Positions 34,664 to 43,783 are shown, counted from the stretch's first letter. The stretch is DNA of 64,000 nucleotides from Sphingobacterium sp. (GCA_031286695.1 JAITTY010000013.1:1-64000), one strand, 5' to 3'. The notes: generated by a model not told the origin, from the sequence alone. Made by a program: numbers and translations.

Positions 34664-37450
34664 TTATTTACTAAACGAATAACGTAAACCAAGGATATAG
34701 TTTTGTCCATACAAATCCTTTCTAATCAATGTATTTCCACCTTCAATAAGCTTTTCGGCGATCTTCTCATTTTCGGGATTTGTTCCTTTCACATACAATT
34801 CCATCGGTGTATTCAAGATGTTGTTAGCTTTGGCAAAAATCGCCCAGCCTGCCCTAAATTTCTTTTCAATGGAAGCATCGAGCTGAATGAATCCCTTTTG
34901 CCATAAATCATCATTCAGGAACTGGGATACTGTGTTGATACGTGAACCTGTATAAGAACCGGCCAATTGTCCTTCCCAACCTTTGTTAGCATCTTTATAA
35001 AGCAGGGATAGATTTGCCACATGTGCTGCCTGGCCATAAAGCGGACGTGTTTGGTCGACAATAATCGCTTCAGGATCCTGTGTGGTCTCATTGATTCGAC
35101 GGGACATCTTCGAGGTTGTTATCCGCGAATGTGTATAGGTATAATTGGCCTTAACACCAAATTGCTTGATATACTTGATATAATCAACCTCGACACCAAA
35201 GTTGTTGGCATTACCAAAATTGCCCGGTGTGTAGTATACATCCTGTTTGCGAATCTCATCCGGCTGAAACGTATATTCAATGGGGTTTTTAATCTTTTTA
35301 TAGAACATACCCACAAGAAATTGAGAAGAGGCTTCCGGAAACAATTCATACCTTAAATCAAAGTTATCAGCCATGGCATGTTTTAAATCTGGATTTCCTT
35401 TCTCCAAAAACTCTTCATTAACCACACTTGAAGGAACGATCTCATAAAATCCAGGACGGTTTAACGCACGATAATAAGCCGCATGAAGCTGTTGTTTGTC
35501 GTCCAGATGATATTTCATGGTCAAACTCGGCAGCCATTCTGTATAAATTTGTGATCCTTCTGGTCTTTTTTCTCCTGCAGGAAACAATAATTTATAATCT
35601 TGATTGGTATGCTCCATCCGGACGCCACCGATCATTTGCCATTTATCGTTCTCATAATTGAACATCCCATATACAGCAGTCGTCTTCTCGTTGGCATCGT
35701 ACGTTAATGGATTTGCGACAGCACCAGTAGGATTAGTCACCGTCAAATTTAGATCAGTATACCGCTGAAAATCCACTCCGTATTTATACTTTGCCTCTTC
35801 TGCCGAGGCTGGCGAAAGATTGTAATTATTGTAAAAACTGCTGCGCTGTTTATCACGGTACAGTCCACCGGTAGACAATTCCAGCTTACTGTGATCCATT
35901 GGAACTTTATAAGCCACATCCCAATAACCTGCATGATCATTATCCGTATTTCGTTCCCAACGATAGGTTACAGGAGATTTGTTGACAAGAGAAGTACGTT
36001 TGCGCTCAAAATTTTCTTCTACCCCATCCAAACTAATCATCGTATTTTGTGGTAATTGATTGCGCGCCGAAGAAAGCACACCTGACCAACGAACATTTAG
36101 ACGATTATCTAAAAAGTGATGATCTCCCTGTAAAGTACCATTATAAATTTGTTGTTGGGTTTTTCGGCTTCTTGTTACGTAAGTCAACTCGGCTTTACCG
36201 ATGCTTGGATCATACTGACCATTGTATATTGTATTTACCGCATCACGCAATTGCAGGTTATTCAAATTCACATACATTTGATAGAAACTTACACGATGAT
36301 TCGGATTAAATCGATAATCGATCTTATTATGCAAACCCAAACGTTGTTGCTGTTCATCATATTGACGATCACTCTGCTCGGTGATTACCGCATTGGGATT
36401 TACGCCAACAACAGAAGATTTGTAAAAAATAGAGCGACTACCGCGATGTAGATTTTGATAGCTCGCACCTAATATAACACCTAATTTGTCATTCAGATAC
36501 CGATTGCCAATTGTCAGATTACCAATAAGATCAGGCAAAGGTTTTTTATAGGTATAATCTAATGCGCCCTTATTAAAATCTGCTGAAGTCGCATTATAAT
36601 TCTTTCCGTTCAGTTCATAGGGAGATTTTGCTGAAGTTCCACCTGTTGAAAAACTCCCAAAATCACGATTAAAATAACGCTGACTATAACCTGTTGCCAA
36701 ATTTGCCTGAAGCAATAGTTTACTCGGTGCCGATTTCATAACCATATTGACAACCCCACCTACCGCATCAGCTTCCATGTTTGGTGTCAGTGATTTATAG
36801 ATTTCCAATCGTTCCAACATATCCGAAGGGAATAAATCCAAGGGTACATAACGATATTTATTGTCGGGACTAGGTACCTTAACACCATTAACCAAGGTCG
36901 TGTTGTAACGCTTATCCATCCCCCTTAAGATAACGTATTGTCCTTCACCATTTGAATTTCTTTCGATGGATACCCCCGACACACGCTGTGCAACATTTGC
37001 TACGGTAATATCCGGAGAAATTTCAATCGCGCGGGCCGAAACGACATTCATAATTTGCGAAGCATTTTTTTCCAAACGCCTTGCGCTTGGATCATCGTCG
37101 CCTCCATTTCGTCGCCCTTTAACAGTAACCTCCATTAAAGTCTGTTCCGTAGAAATCAATTGAAAAATGAAGTGCGGTGTGTTTTCTTTTTGGATCTCAA
37201 TTTCCTTAATCAATTCAGTATAGGCCATGTGTTTAATATGAACTCTGTCCATACCTGCTGATAATCCTTTGAATTCAAATGAACCATCCAATTGCGTTTT
37301 GGTGGATAAGCCACTTTGTTCGAGAAACACAGTAGCACCGACAATAGCTTCTCCGGTCTGTACATCCAAAACCTTACCTTTTATTTTGGTCGCATAGGCT
37401 GTGCTGACCGAAATACTAGAGGCAAGTAATACCGTTAAAAAATTTTTCAT
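34664..37450 (-). CDS. TonB-dependent receptor with CarboxypepD_reg-like domain
   Basis: The ATG at 37450 gives a signal peptide (MKNFLTVLLASSISVSTAYA); an ATG at 37489 adds 13 residues. The 928-aa outer-membrane protein has an N-terminal carboxypeptidase-regulatory-like domain (I-K-G-K-V-L-D-V-Q-T-G-E-A-I-V-G-A-T-V), a plug (V-A-N-V-A-Q-R-V-S-G-V-S-I-E-R, Y-V-I-L-R-G-M-D-K-R-Y-N-T-T-L-V-N-G) and a 22-strand barrel ending Y-I-L-G-L-R-Y-S-F. It is not SusC-like and has no SusD partner. Context suggests uptake of phytate or its hydrolysis products. Confidence 0.93.
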   Translation of the reverse strand: MKNFLTVLLASSISVSTAYATKIKGKVLDVQTGEAIVGATVFLEQSGLSTKTQLDGSFEFKGLSAGMDRVHIKHMAYTELIKEIEIQKENTPHFIFQLISTEQTLMEVTVKGRRNGGDDDPSARRLEKNASQIMNVVSARAIEISPDITVANVAQRVSGVSIERNSNGEGQYVILRGMDKRYNTTLVNGVKVPSPDNKYRYVPLDLFPSDMLERLEIYKSLTPNMEADAVGGVVNMVMKSAPSKLLLQANLATGYSQRYFNRDFGSFSTGGTSAKSPYELNGKNYNATSADFNKGALDYTYKKPLPDLIGNLTIGNRYLNDKLGVILGASYQNLHRGSRSIFYKSSVVGVNPNAVITEQSDRQYDEQQQRLGLHNKIDYRFNPNHRVSFYQMYVNLNNLQLRDAVNTIYNGQYDPSIGKAELTYVTRSRKTQQQIYNGTLQGDHHFLDNRLNVRWSGVLSSARNQLPQNTMISLDGVEENFERKRTSLVNKSPVTYRWERNTDNDHAGYWDVAYKVPMDHSKLELSTGGLYRDKQRSSFYNNYNLSPASAEEAKYKYGVDFQRYTDLNLTVTNPTGAVANPLTYDANEKTTAVYGMFNYENDKWQMIGGVRMEHTNQDYKLLFPAGEKRPEGSQIYTEWLPSLTMKYHLDDKQQLHAAYYRALNRPGFYEIVPSSVVNEEFLEKGNPDLKHAMADNFDLRYELFPEASSQFLVGMFYKKIKNPIEYTFQPDEIRKQDVYYTPGNFGNANNFGVEVDYIKYIKQFGVKANYTYTHSRITTSKMSRRINETTQDPEAIIVDQTRPLYGQAAHVANLSLLYKDANKGWEGQLAGSYTGSRINTVSQFLNDDLWQKGFIQLDASIEKKFRAGWAIFAKANNILNTPMELYVKGTNPENEKIAEKLIEGGNTLIRKDLYGQNYILGLRYSFSK

Positions 37451-37486
37451 TTTGCTTAGATTATTATGAATCTTTGATTGTTGTCG

Positions 37487-37517
37487 CAAAGATGATGGCC
37501 AATTTTAATCTGGCAAA
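37487..37517 (-). promoter_or_regulatory. Promoter of the TonB-dependent receptor series
   Basis: On the minus strand a -33 TTTG (37514-37517) is followed, 19 bp on, by CATCTTTG (37487-37494), one base off the TAnnTTTG consensus. The receptor ATG is 37 bp downstream. The spacing fits Bacteroidota housekeeping promoters. Confidence 0.65.
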
Positions 37518-37528
37518 ATTTCGAGCGT

Positions 37529-37576
37529 TACAACAAGGAAACAAGGCAAAATGAACACTATACAACAAGGAAACAA
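37529..37576. repeat. Pair of 16-bp direct repeats upstream of the receptor promoter
   Basis: The sequence tacaacaaggaaacaa occurs at 37529-37544 and again at 37561-37576, identical and 32 bp apart (about three helical turns). The near copy begins 12 bp upstream of the -33 element, a typical activator position. The membrane HTH regulator encoded immediately upstream is the obvious candidate ligand. Confidence 0.85.
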
Positions 37577-37656
37577 AGAGTAGTAAAACTCTATATAATA
37601 GACACTTAAGTTATGAACAACCGCCATTAAGGTTCTATTACCCTTATGTTAATAAA

Positions 37657-39279
37657 TTATGAAACAGTTAATAGGTAACCAGCAAGGTCTTCTCCCTGTT
37701 CCAATCTCATTTTTTTTCGTAGCCTGTGTCTCGCAACTCGAAGGCTATCTTGTGATATGCCCAGTAAAACCGCGATATCTGCATTGTTCAAATTGATCTT
37801 AAGCAACGCTATCAATCGCATATCCGCCGCTGTCAAATCGGGAAATCGTTGAATAAGTTTTTCAAAAAAGCTATGATGTACCCGTTCAAAAGTTCCCATA
37901 AATTCTTTCCAATGAACCCCCTGGGTAATGTTTTCATTGATTTGTAAAACCAATTGCTGCATTTGCCGCTTTTGGTCCCGACGCTCATCTTTGACCATCA
38001 CTTTTAATTCATCACGTAGCTCTTCCAAAAACTGGTTATTACGAATCAGATTAAGGGTATGAGAGGTCAATTCCTTCTGTTTTAATGTCAGTTCCTGTTT
38101 AAGCTGTTTATCTTCAAGCAACTGGTTTTTAAGTGCAATTTCGGTCAATTCACGTTCTGCCTCCTGCTTCCGGGATTCAGTAATCTGGTTTTTGATCTTA
38201 ATTTTCTGGCGACTGTACAATACATAGGACAACACAATAAGTAAAACCAACACCACTATTGTTCCCCATAACATGATTAAATTGATTTTCTTTGTGACCT
38301 GTAATTTTTCAATCTCTTCTGCTTTCTGATTCATATCATAGAGTGCCTGGAAAAAAGCGGTGTGCCGGGCACCGTCTACACTGTAAAGTTCGAGCACCAA
38401 TTTGCGGCTCTTTTCGGCATAAAAATAGGCACTGTCCATCTGGTTGCTCAACGCATAAGTTTTGCTCAAGTCTTTTGTCGTCGCCGCCATCTGATATACA
38501 TCACCCAATTTTTCGGCCATATGATAAGCAGATTGCGTCAATTTAATGCTCTCTGGAAATCTATCGGTCTTTCTGAAAATATCACCCATATTATTCAGCA
38601 CCACAATCATTCCGTAGTTATCTTTTGTTTCTCGATAGAGATCGCTAGCTTTCTCAAAATGATAAAATGCACTATCGTATTTCGCTAGGTCTTCATAAAT
38701 ACTTCCCAAATTTTCGTGGATCTTCGCTTCGCCATTTTTATTCGCCACTTCCTTATAAATTGTCAAAGCCCGTTTTTGATACACAAAAGCTGAATCATAG
38801 TTGGCCACTTTCTCAAATAAATGGCCGATATTTCCCAAGACACTTGCCTCCCCGTTTTTATCCCCCTCAATCTTGAAAGAATGCAGCGCTTTATTGAAAT
38901 AAATCTTCGCCAAATCGTGCTGTTTATTAAAAATATTGAGTTCTCCAATGTCGCTCCAGTTGGATGCCAGAAGCTGTTTTGAATTGAGCTGTGTATAGAT
39001 ACGGTCTGCCTGGAAGTAGTAATCCTGCGCTTGTCCATAGTGTCCTTGATTGACACACAGCCAACCAATTGCCTGTAAGCAATTGGCCTGCACGAATAAA
39101 TCCTTATCGCCCACGGCTTTCGCATACCTTTTTTTGACCAGCATAATTGCCGAATCTGGATGATTTTGGCTTAACAGCCTAATATCTTTAAAAGAGGTTA
39201 TCTGGGCATAAATTAAAGGGCTCAGAAACAGCTGCATGGAAAAAAATACCAACAATATAATCTTAGAAGAAATCCGCAT
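37657..39279 (-). CDS. TPR-containing membrane regulator with LuxR-like HTH
   Basis: The ATG at 39279 yields a signal peptide (MRISSKIILLVFFSMQLFLSPLIYA); an ATG at 39345 adds 22 residues. The 540-aa protein has about six TPR repeats (residues 50-290, several of form G-D-K-N-G-E-A-S-V-L-G-N-I-G), one transmembrane helix (about 330-350), a long coiled coil and a C-terminal HTH (F-P-D-L-T-A-A-D-M-R-L-I-A-L-L, N-N-A-D-I-A-V-L-L-G-I-S-Q-D-S-L-R-V-A-R-H-R-L). Such Bacteroidota proteins couple periplasmic TPR sensing to direct transcription control. Placement points to control of the downstream receptor and phytase genes. Confidence 0.85.
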   Translation of the reverse strand: MRISSKIILLVFFSMQLFLSPLIYAQITSFKDIRLLSQNHPDSAIMLVKKRYAKAVGDKDLFVQANCLQAIGWLCVNQGHYGQAQDYYFQADRIYTQLNSKQLLASNWSDIGELNIFNKQHDLAKIYFNKALHSFKIEGDKNGEASVLGNIGHLFEKVANYDSAFVYQKRALTIYKEVANKNGEAKIHENLGSIYEDLAKYDSAFYHFEKASDLYRETKDNYGMIVVLNNMGDIFRKTDRFPESIKLTQSAYHMAEKLGDVYQMAATTKDLSKTYALSNQMDSAYFYAEKSRKLVLELYSVDGARHTAFFQALYDMNQKAEEIEKLQVTKKINLIMLWGTIVVLVLLIVLSYVLYSRQKIKIKNQITESRKQEAERELTEIALKNQLLEDKQLKQELTLKQKELTSHTLNLIRNNQFLEELRDELKVMVKDERRDQKRQMQQLVLQINENITQGVHWKEFMGTFERVHHSFFEKLIQRFPDLTAADMRLIALLKINLNNADIAVLLGISQDSLRVARHRLRKKMRLEQGEDLAGYLLTVS

Positions 39280-39412
39280 ACTTAAAGTGAACAATGGATA
39301 AGTGTAAATGTACGCTAAACATGTTAACAGAATATTAAATAACACAGAGCTGCGCCAATTTTAACCCGATAGTCTGTCAAATTTTTCATATTTAATCCAG
39401 CTATCAGTTTAT

Positions 39413-39452
39413 AAAAAAGCCCTTTTGCTGATTGAAGAATCAACAAAAGGGC
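39413..39452 (-). terminator. Terminator of the arginase gene
   Basis: A 15-bp stem with one mismatch (39419-39433 with 39438-39452) and a gaag loop lies 24 bp after the arginase stop, followed on the minus strand by a run of T (39413-39418). Confidence 0.85.
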
Positions 39453-39476
39453 CTTAAACACCTTATTCAAAAATGG

Positions 39477-40442
39477 TTAACTACTCGACTTAAATTCAAT
39501 TAAAGGCGTGATCCGTTCTAATATATCGAATGCAACCTCTGCCATCTTGTTGCCCTTATTATCCAATAAGGGATTAACTTCCACAATTTCAAAGCAGACT
39601 ACTTTTCCAGATCGAATAATCTCTTCCAAGATCAAGACAATCTCCCTAGGTAAAAACCCTTTAGGTACTGGTGTCCCCGTGCCATCCGATATCAATTCAC
39701 TATCCATGCTATCCACGTCAAACGAAATATAAACCATATCACAGTCTTCCAGCGCTGTCAAAGCCTCTTTCACACAATCCGTTATTCCACGCTGCCTCGT
39801 ATCTTCGACACGGTAGTTTTTGATCCCTAAACGGTCAATTAACAGATCTTCCGGCTCTTCAGTATCCCTTACCCCAAAATAAATCAAATGGTTGGCTTGG
39901 ATTTTTCCCGCCGGACCAGCTATACGCTTTAGTTTATTCCAAAACTCTTGGGTAGAATCGTCAATTGCATTGATTTTGCAGTCCATATTATCCTCATTCA
40001 ACATGGCCGCCAATGGCATTCCATGCATATTTCCGGAGGGTGTTGTGTGCGGAGAATGAATATCGGCATGCGCATCTACCCAAATCACTCCGAGATTTTT
40101 GTCCGGATAGGCGGATTTTATCCCACTGATCGTTCCCATCGCTGATGAATGATCTCCGGAAAAAACCAATGGAAAATTGCCAGAAGAAAGACTATCTTCA
40201 ACTGTGGAAGCAACCTGTTTACATTGCTCGTAGATCTGCTGAATATGCTTACCGAAAGGGTGATTATCATTTTGGTAGATGGAGCTATTTCGGGTTGGCA
40301 CATCAACAAAAGGATAATTAATAAAATACTGACTTCCTTTATTTATTGCTGCTATCTCAATAGCGTCGATCCCCAGGTCCGACCCCCTTGTTCCGGCGCC
40401 TATATCGGATCTATTTTTAATCAATTCAATCATCTTCTCCAT
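39477..40442 (-). CDS. rocF: Arginase
   Basis: A 321-aa ureohydrolase hydrolysing arginine to ornithine and urea with a binuclear Mn centre. The metal-binding motifs are S-G-D-H-S-S-A-M-G-T, W-V-D-A-H-A-D-I-H-S-P and S-F-D-V-D-S-M-D, with G-N-M-H-G-M-P-L following the second, as in true arginases rather than agmatinases. It starts 3 bp after the ornithine aminotransferase stop, so the two form an operon that turns arginine into glutamate semialdehyde. Confidence 0.92.
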   Translation of the reverse strand: MEKMIELIKNRSDIGAGTRGSDLGIDAIEIAAINKGSQYFINYPFVDVPTRNSSIYQNDNHPFGKHIQQIYEQCKQVASTVEDSLSSGNFPLVFSGDHSSAMGTISGIKSAYPDKNLGVIWVDAHADIHSPHTTPSGNMHGMPLAAMLNEDNMDCKINAIDDSTQEFWNKLKRIAGPAGKIQANHLIYFGVRDTEEPEDLLIDRLGIKNYRVEDTRQRGITDCVKEALTALEDCDMVYISFDVDSMDSELISDGTGTPVPKGFLPREIVLILEEIIRSGKVVCFEIVEVNPLLDNKGNKMAEVAFDILERITPLIEFKSSS

Positions 40443-40445
40443 ACA

Positions 40446-41705
40446 CTACTTCAGATTAGTCAACGATCGTTCAATAATCTCCAGGCAGGTCTTTATTTGC
40501 TCTTCCGTGATAACCAACGGTGGAGCTAAACGGATTTTATTACCGTGTGTAGGCTTGGCTAAAAGTCCATTTTCTTTAAATTCAAGACATATATTCCAGG
40601 CTAAATCACTTTCTTCATCCGCATTAATGACAATCGCTGTCAAAAGGCCTTTTCCCCGAACTTCTGTAATTAAATCACATCGTGTCGCTATATCACGTAG
40701 ACCATGCAGAAATAATTCACCCATTTGACGAGCCCGCTCTGTCAAATTTTCTTCCCGGACCACGTTGAGTGCTTCCATAGCCACTGCGCAGGCTAATGGG
40801 TTCCCACCATAAGTAGAACCATGCTCACCGGGTTTAATACACAACATAATCGCATTATTTGCCAATACAGCTGACACAGGCAATACGCCGCCAGACAAAG
40901 CCTTTCCCAGAATCAATACATCTGGCTTACTTTCGCTTTGCTGATCAGCAACATCATAAGATGCCAACATACTTCCTGTCCGGGCTATCCCAGTCTGGAT
41001 TTCATCAGCAATAAACAATACATTATAGGTTGTACATAATTGTCTGACACGCATTAAATAATCCGCATCAGGAACAACGATACCCGCTTCACCCTGAATC
41101 GGCTCGACAATAAAACCAGCTATATTTTTATCCGCTTTAAACAGCTGCTCTAAAGCTGTTACATCATTGTATGGAACCAGAACAATGCCGTCAACAAAAG
41201 GACCGAATTCATTTGTTGCTGTTACGTCATTCGATGCAGATATTACGGAAATTGTCCGCCCATGAAAATTATCTTTCGCAAAAACGATCTTCGCCTGGTT
41301 AGCAGGTATACCTTTCACCTGATAACCCCATTTCCGACAAAGCTTCATGGCTGTTTCCACGGCCTCAACGCCAGAATTCATCACCAAAGCCTTATCAAAT
41401 CCAAAAAGCTGACAAAGCATTTCCTCAAAATCACCCAGCTTATTATTGTAAAATGCTCTCGAGGTAAGTGTCAATTTCTCCGCTTGCTCTTTTAAAGCAT
41501 TGATAATCCTGGGATGACAGTGCCCTTGATTGACGGCAGAATATGCTGACAAAAAATCAAAATACGACTTACCATCCACATCCCACACCACAACGCCTTC
41601 AGCCCGTTCCAATACAACCGGCAAAGGATGATAATTGTGCGCTCCATACTTTTCTTCTTTGGCAATGAATAGCTCGCCTTTCCCTTGTTTAGATACTGTA
41701 CTCAT
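40446..41705 (-). CDS. rocD: Ornithine aminotransferase
   Basis: A class-III PLP aminotransferase of 419 aa from the ATG at 41705; an upstream ATG at 41732 would add nine residues. It opens with Y-G-A-H-N-Y-H-P-L-P-V-V-L, typical of ornithine-oxo-acid transaminase. PLP contacts are in E-P-I-Q-G-E-A-G, A-D-E-I-Q-T-G and the Schiff-base Lys in L-I-L-G-K-A-L-S-G-G. It converts ornithine plus 2-oxoglutarate to glutamate semialdehyde and glutamate. It heads the operon with arginase and diverges from an Lrp-type regulator. Confidence 0.93.
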   Translation of the reverse strand: MSTVSKQGKGELFIAKEEKYGAHNYHPLPVVLERAEGVVVWDVDGKSYFDFLSAYSAVNQGHCHPRIINALKEQAEKLTLTSRAFYNNKLGDFEEMLCQLFGFDKALVMNSGVEAVETAMKLCRKWGYQVKGIPANQAKIVFAKDNFHGRTISVISASNDVTATNEFGPFVDGIVLVPYNDVTALEQLFKADKNIAGFIVEPIQGEAGIVVPDADYLMRVRQLCTTYNVLFIADEIQTGIARTGSMLASYDVADQQSESKPDVLILGKALSGGVLPVSAVLANNAIMLCIKPGEHGSTYGGNPLACAVAMEALNVVREENLTERARQMGELFLHGLRDIATRCDLITEVRGKGLLTAIVINADEESDLAWNICLEFKENGLLAKPTHGNKIRLAPPLVITEEQIKTCLEIIERSLTNLK

Positions 41706-41729
41706 AATTTGGATTTTTTCAAATAATAA

Positions 41730-41737
41730 CAAATATA
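41730..41737 (-). promoter_or_regulatory. -7 element of the rocD-rocF operon
   Basis: On the minus strand TATATTTG matches TAnnTTTG exactly. The expected start of transcription would give a leader of roughly 17 nt before the rocD ATG. A -33 element is not obvious, consistent with a need for an activator. Confidence 0.55.
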
Positions 41738-41769
41738 CAATATTTACTATTTTATTGTAGAATAAATAA

Positions 41770-41785
41770 AATTTAACGTTAAATT
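41770..41785. promoter_or_regulatory. 16-bp perfect palindrome, candidate Lrp-type operator
   Basis: aatttaacgttaaatt is a perfect 16-bp palindrome in the spacer between rocD and the Lrp/AsnC gene, about 33 bp upstream of the rocD -7 element and 42 bp upstream of the regulator ATG. This is a typical place for a local Lrp-type regulator to control both genes. Confidence 0.65.
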
Positions 41786-41826
41786 CGTATTAAAATATCA
41801 AAATTAACTTTTAAACCCCTACTTAC

Positions 41827-42279
41827 ATGAATAACATAGATGACTTTGATCTCAAAATTCTAAAATATTTGGATGAAGATGGACGGATGGCCTTCTCTGC
41901 CATAGCCGCAGCTATGGGCGTATCCAATACCATGATTCACCAACGAATAAACCGTTTAACCGAACAAGGAATATTAGCAGGGATAAAACCTGTGCTGAAC
42001 GAAAAGAAGCTGGGATATGATTGGGGGGCTTTTACAGGATTGAGCTTAGAAAAAGACCATGACTCAAGCCGCATTATTGAAGAACTAAAGAAAATACCCG
42101 AAGTTACAGAATGCTATTACATTACAGGAAACTATACACTTTATGTCAAGATTATTGCTAAAAACCACGAACATATGCGGCAATTGCTTTATGAGAAGAT
42201 TGATAGCATTCCAGGAATTGCCAAAACAGATTCCCTGATCGAACTTGGCTGCGCTTTCAAACGCAATATTGTATTCTAA
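41827..42279 (+). CDS. Lrp/AsnC-family transcriptional regulator
   Basis: A 150-aa protein: N-terminal HTH (D-F-D-L-K-I-L-K-Y-L-D-E-D-G-R-M-A-F-S-A-I-A-A-A-M-G-V-S-N-T-M-I-H-Q-R-I-N-R-L) and a C-terminal RAM/AsnC ligand domain (about 65-145, with V-T-E-C-Y-Y-I-T-G-N-Y-T-L-Y-V-K-I). These regulators bind amino acids and form octamers. Divergence from rocD-rocF suggests it senses arginine or ornithine and activates the operon, by analogy with local Lrp-type control of catabolic genes. Confidence 0.92.
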   Translation: MNNIDDFDLKILKYLDEDGRMAFSAIAAAMGVSNTMIHQRINRLTEQGILAGIKPVLNEKKLGYDWGAFTGLSLEKDHDSSRIIEELKKIPEVTECYYITGNYTLYVKIIAKNHEHMRQLLYEKIDSIPGIAKTDSLIELGCAFKRNIVF

Positions 42280-42333
42280 GAGAAAAACAGTACCGGACGG
42301 GGATTCTGGATGGAGCTATTCAGAATCTCAAAA

Positions 42334-42519
42334 CTATTTACCAATATTTGCCAGCTCTTCCTCTGTCCAATAAATCAACTCCCGTAAGACATACACGTTC
42401 TCATAACTGCCCAATCCGTCTATGTAATCCCACAAATCGCCTTCTACTTTCACTGGCCGCCCATGATGAAGTATATCATAACCATTATCCAGCCAACTTT
42501 GTATCTGCTCTTTATCCAT
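42334..42519 (-). CDS. Small hypothetical protein (61 aa)
   Basis: A 61-aa acidic protein, rich in Trp and Tyr (W-L-D-N-G-Y-D-I-L-H-H-G, L-W-D-Y-I-D-G-L-G, L-I-Y-W-T-E-E-E-L). It has no signal peptide or Cys. Amino-acid use looks like a real folded protein rather than a shadow frame, and nothing overlaps it. I do not recognise the family. Confidence 0.55.
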   Translation of the reverse strand: MDKEQIQSWLDNGYDILHHGRPVKVEGDLWDYIDGLGSYENVYVLRELIYWTEEELANIGK

Positions 42520-42726
42520 CGTTATCCAAATTTAATTGTAATTATCTATAAAATGACTATACCAAATATAATGTATTTTATCTTGGCTACCCAAAGCGAC
42601 CTGAAATAAACTTAAATTTCAACAAATTTTGACACCGCTTCGATCTGTCTTACGAAGTTCTCACCTTAATTGCTAAATTTTAAGAATAAAACCTTCATGA
42701 CTTCGCAGGCACCAACAGCAATGAAA

Positions 42727-42778
42727 GCAAACTGAAGGTTCTTTCTGGCAAATAAGATCAGGCACTTTCAGAAAAAAA
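42727..42778. repeat. Dispersed short repeat, copy 1
   Basis: About 52 bp in an intergenic region match 61212-61263 at roughly 80% identity in the same orientation, with the longest shared run aactgaaggttcttt. Inside this copy tgaaggtt (42733-42740) is complementary to aaccttca just upstream (about 42692), so it may form a hairpin. Function unknown. Confidence 0.55.
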
Positions 42779-42810
42779 AAGTATATTCGTATAACATCAA
42801 TTCTATTGTT

Positions 42811-43053
42811 ATGGCAGATTTTTTCTATGTAGGATACGAAGGTGAGGAAGAATTACTTGAACTTGTAGCTGTGTCTACAATTCAATCGCTCTTGTACTTT
42901 CAGGACGCAGACCAAGAAGATTTTACCACGATCAAGACTTCCATTGATCAAAATTTTATTGTTGAAGAAGACCTTATCACGGTGGCAGACACACTCAGAC
43001 TAGATCAATCTATCGTCCGTTTTACACCAGGGAAACCAAATTATAAAGATTAA
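42811..43053 (+). CDS. Small acidic hypothetical protein (80 aa)
   Basis: An 80-aa, strongly acidic, cytoplasmic protein (M-A-D-F-F-Y-V-G-Y-E-G-E-E-E-L-L-E-L). No motif is recognised. It lies 76 bp upstream of the NAD(P)-binding protein gene on the same strand and could be co-transcribed. Confidence 0.5.
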   Translation: MADFFYVGYEGEEELLELVAVSTIQSLLYFQDADQEDFTTIKTSIDQNFIVEEDLITVADTLRLDQSIVRFTPGKPNYKD

Positions 43054-43129
43054 TTGTAAATCCATCCTTTTGGCTGACGGATTAGATAAACACTTCATCA
43101 AATATAAAACCAAAAAACAGGTATAGATC

Positions 43130-43783
43130 ATGAAAGTAATTTTAATTGGCGGATCTGGCGCTACTGGAAGAGCACTTGTACAGTTGATGCTAAAATCTGA
43201 CAAGATTACAGAAATCGTCGTTCTTTTACGCCGTATCTCTTTTGATGAACATGTCAAATTAAAGCAGGTCGTCGTGAATTTTGAAAATCTAGCGGACTTT
43301 GATACCTATATTCAAGGCGACATTGCCATTTCATGCCTTGGTACAACGATCAAGGATGCAGGTGGTCAGGAAGCACAATGGAAAATAGACCATGATCTTA
43401 ATTTGCAATTTGCAGCACTGGCTAAAAAAAATGACTGTCCAGTTTTCGTTTTACTGTCGGCCGTTAATGCAGATCCAAAGTCGAAGATCTTCTATAACCG
43501 GATGAAAGGGAGCCTTGAACAACACGTGAAGTCCCTTGATTTCAAAAAACTTATTATCATCCAGCCGGGTGGCCTAATCCGGCCAAATACTGACCGTTTA
43601 GGTGAAAAAATATCCATTGGTGCGCTTCGTGTCTTCAATGGCATCGGATTATTCAAAGCATATGAGGCTCTCCCCGTTGCGCAAGTTGCCGCCGCAATGC
43701 TTCATTCAATCGATAAATGTCAAGAGAAAATCAATACTGTCTCAGTGAAGGATATAAAATCATTAACAGCAGCAAATTCTTAA
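43130..43783 (+). CDS. NAD(P)-binding Rossmann protein (SDR, HTATIP2/YwnB-like)
   Basis: A 217-aa atypical short-chain dehydrogenase-like protein. The nucleotide-binding loop is V-I-L-I-G-G-S-G-A-T-G-R-A-L-V at the N-terminus; A-I-S-C-L-G-T-T follows strand 4; Y-N-R-M-K-G-S-L-E supplies the Tyr-x3-Lys pair; I-I-Q-P-G-G-L-I-R precedes the substrate region. Substrate unknown. The size fits the oxidoreductase HTATIP2/YwnB group. Confidence 0.8.
   Translation: MKVILIGGSGATGRALVQLMLKSDKITEIVVLLRRISFDEHVKLKQVVVNFENLADFDTYIQGDIAISCLGTTIKDAGGQEAQWKIDHDLNLQFAALAKKNDCPVFVLLSAVNADPKSKIFYNRMKGSLEQHVKSLDFKKLIIIQPGGLIRPNTDRLGEKISIGALRVFNGIGLFKAYEALPVAQVAAAMLHSIDKCQEKINTVSVKDIKSLTAANS

Noticed and set aside
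42302..42327. 7-bp hairpin between the Lrp-type gene and the 61-aa gene as a terminator
   Set aside because: The stem is short with a 12-nt loop and no clear T-run, too weak to call.
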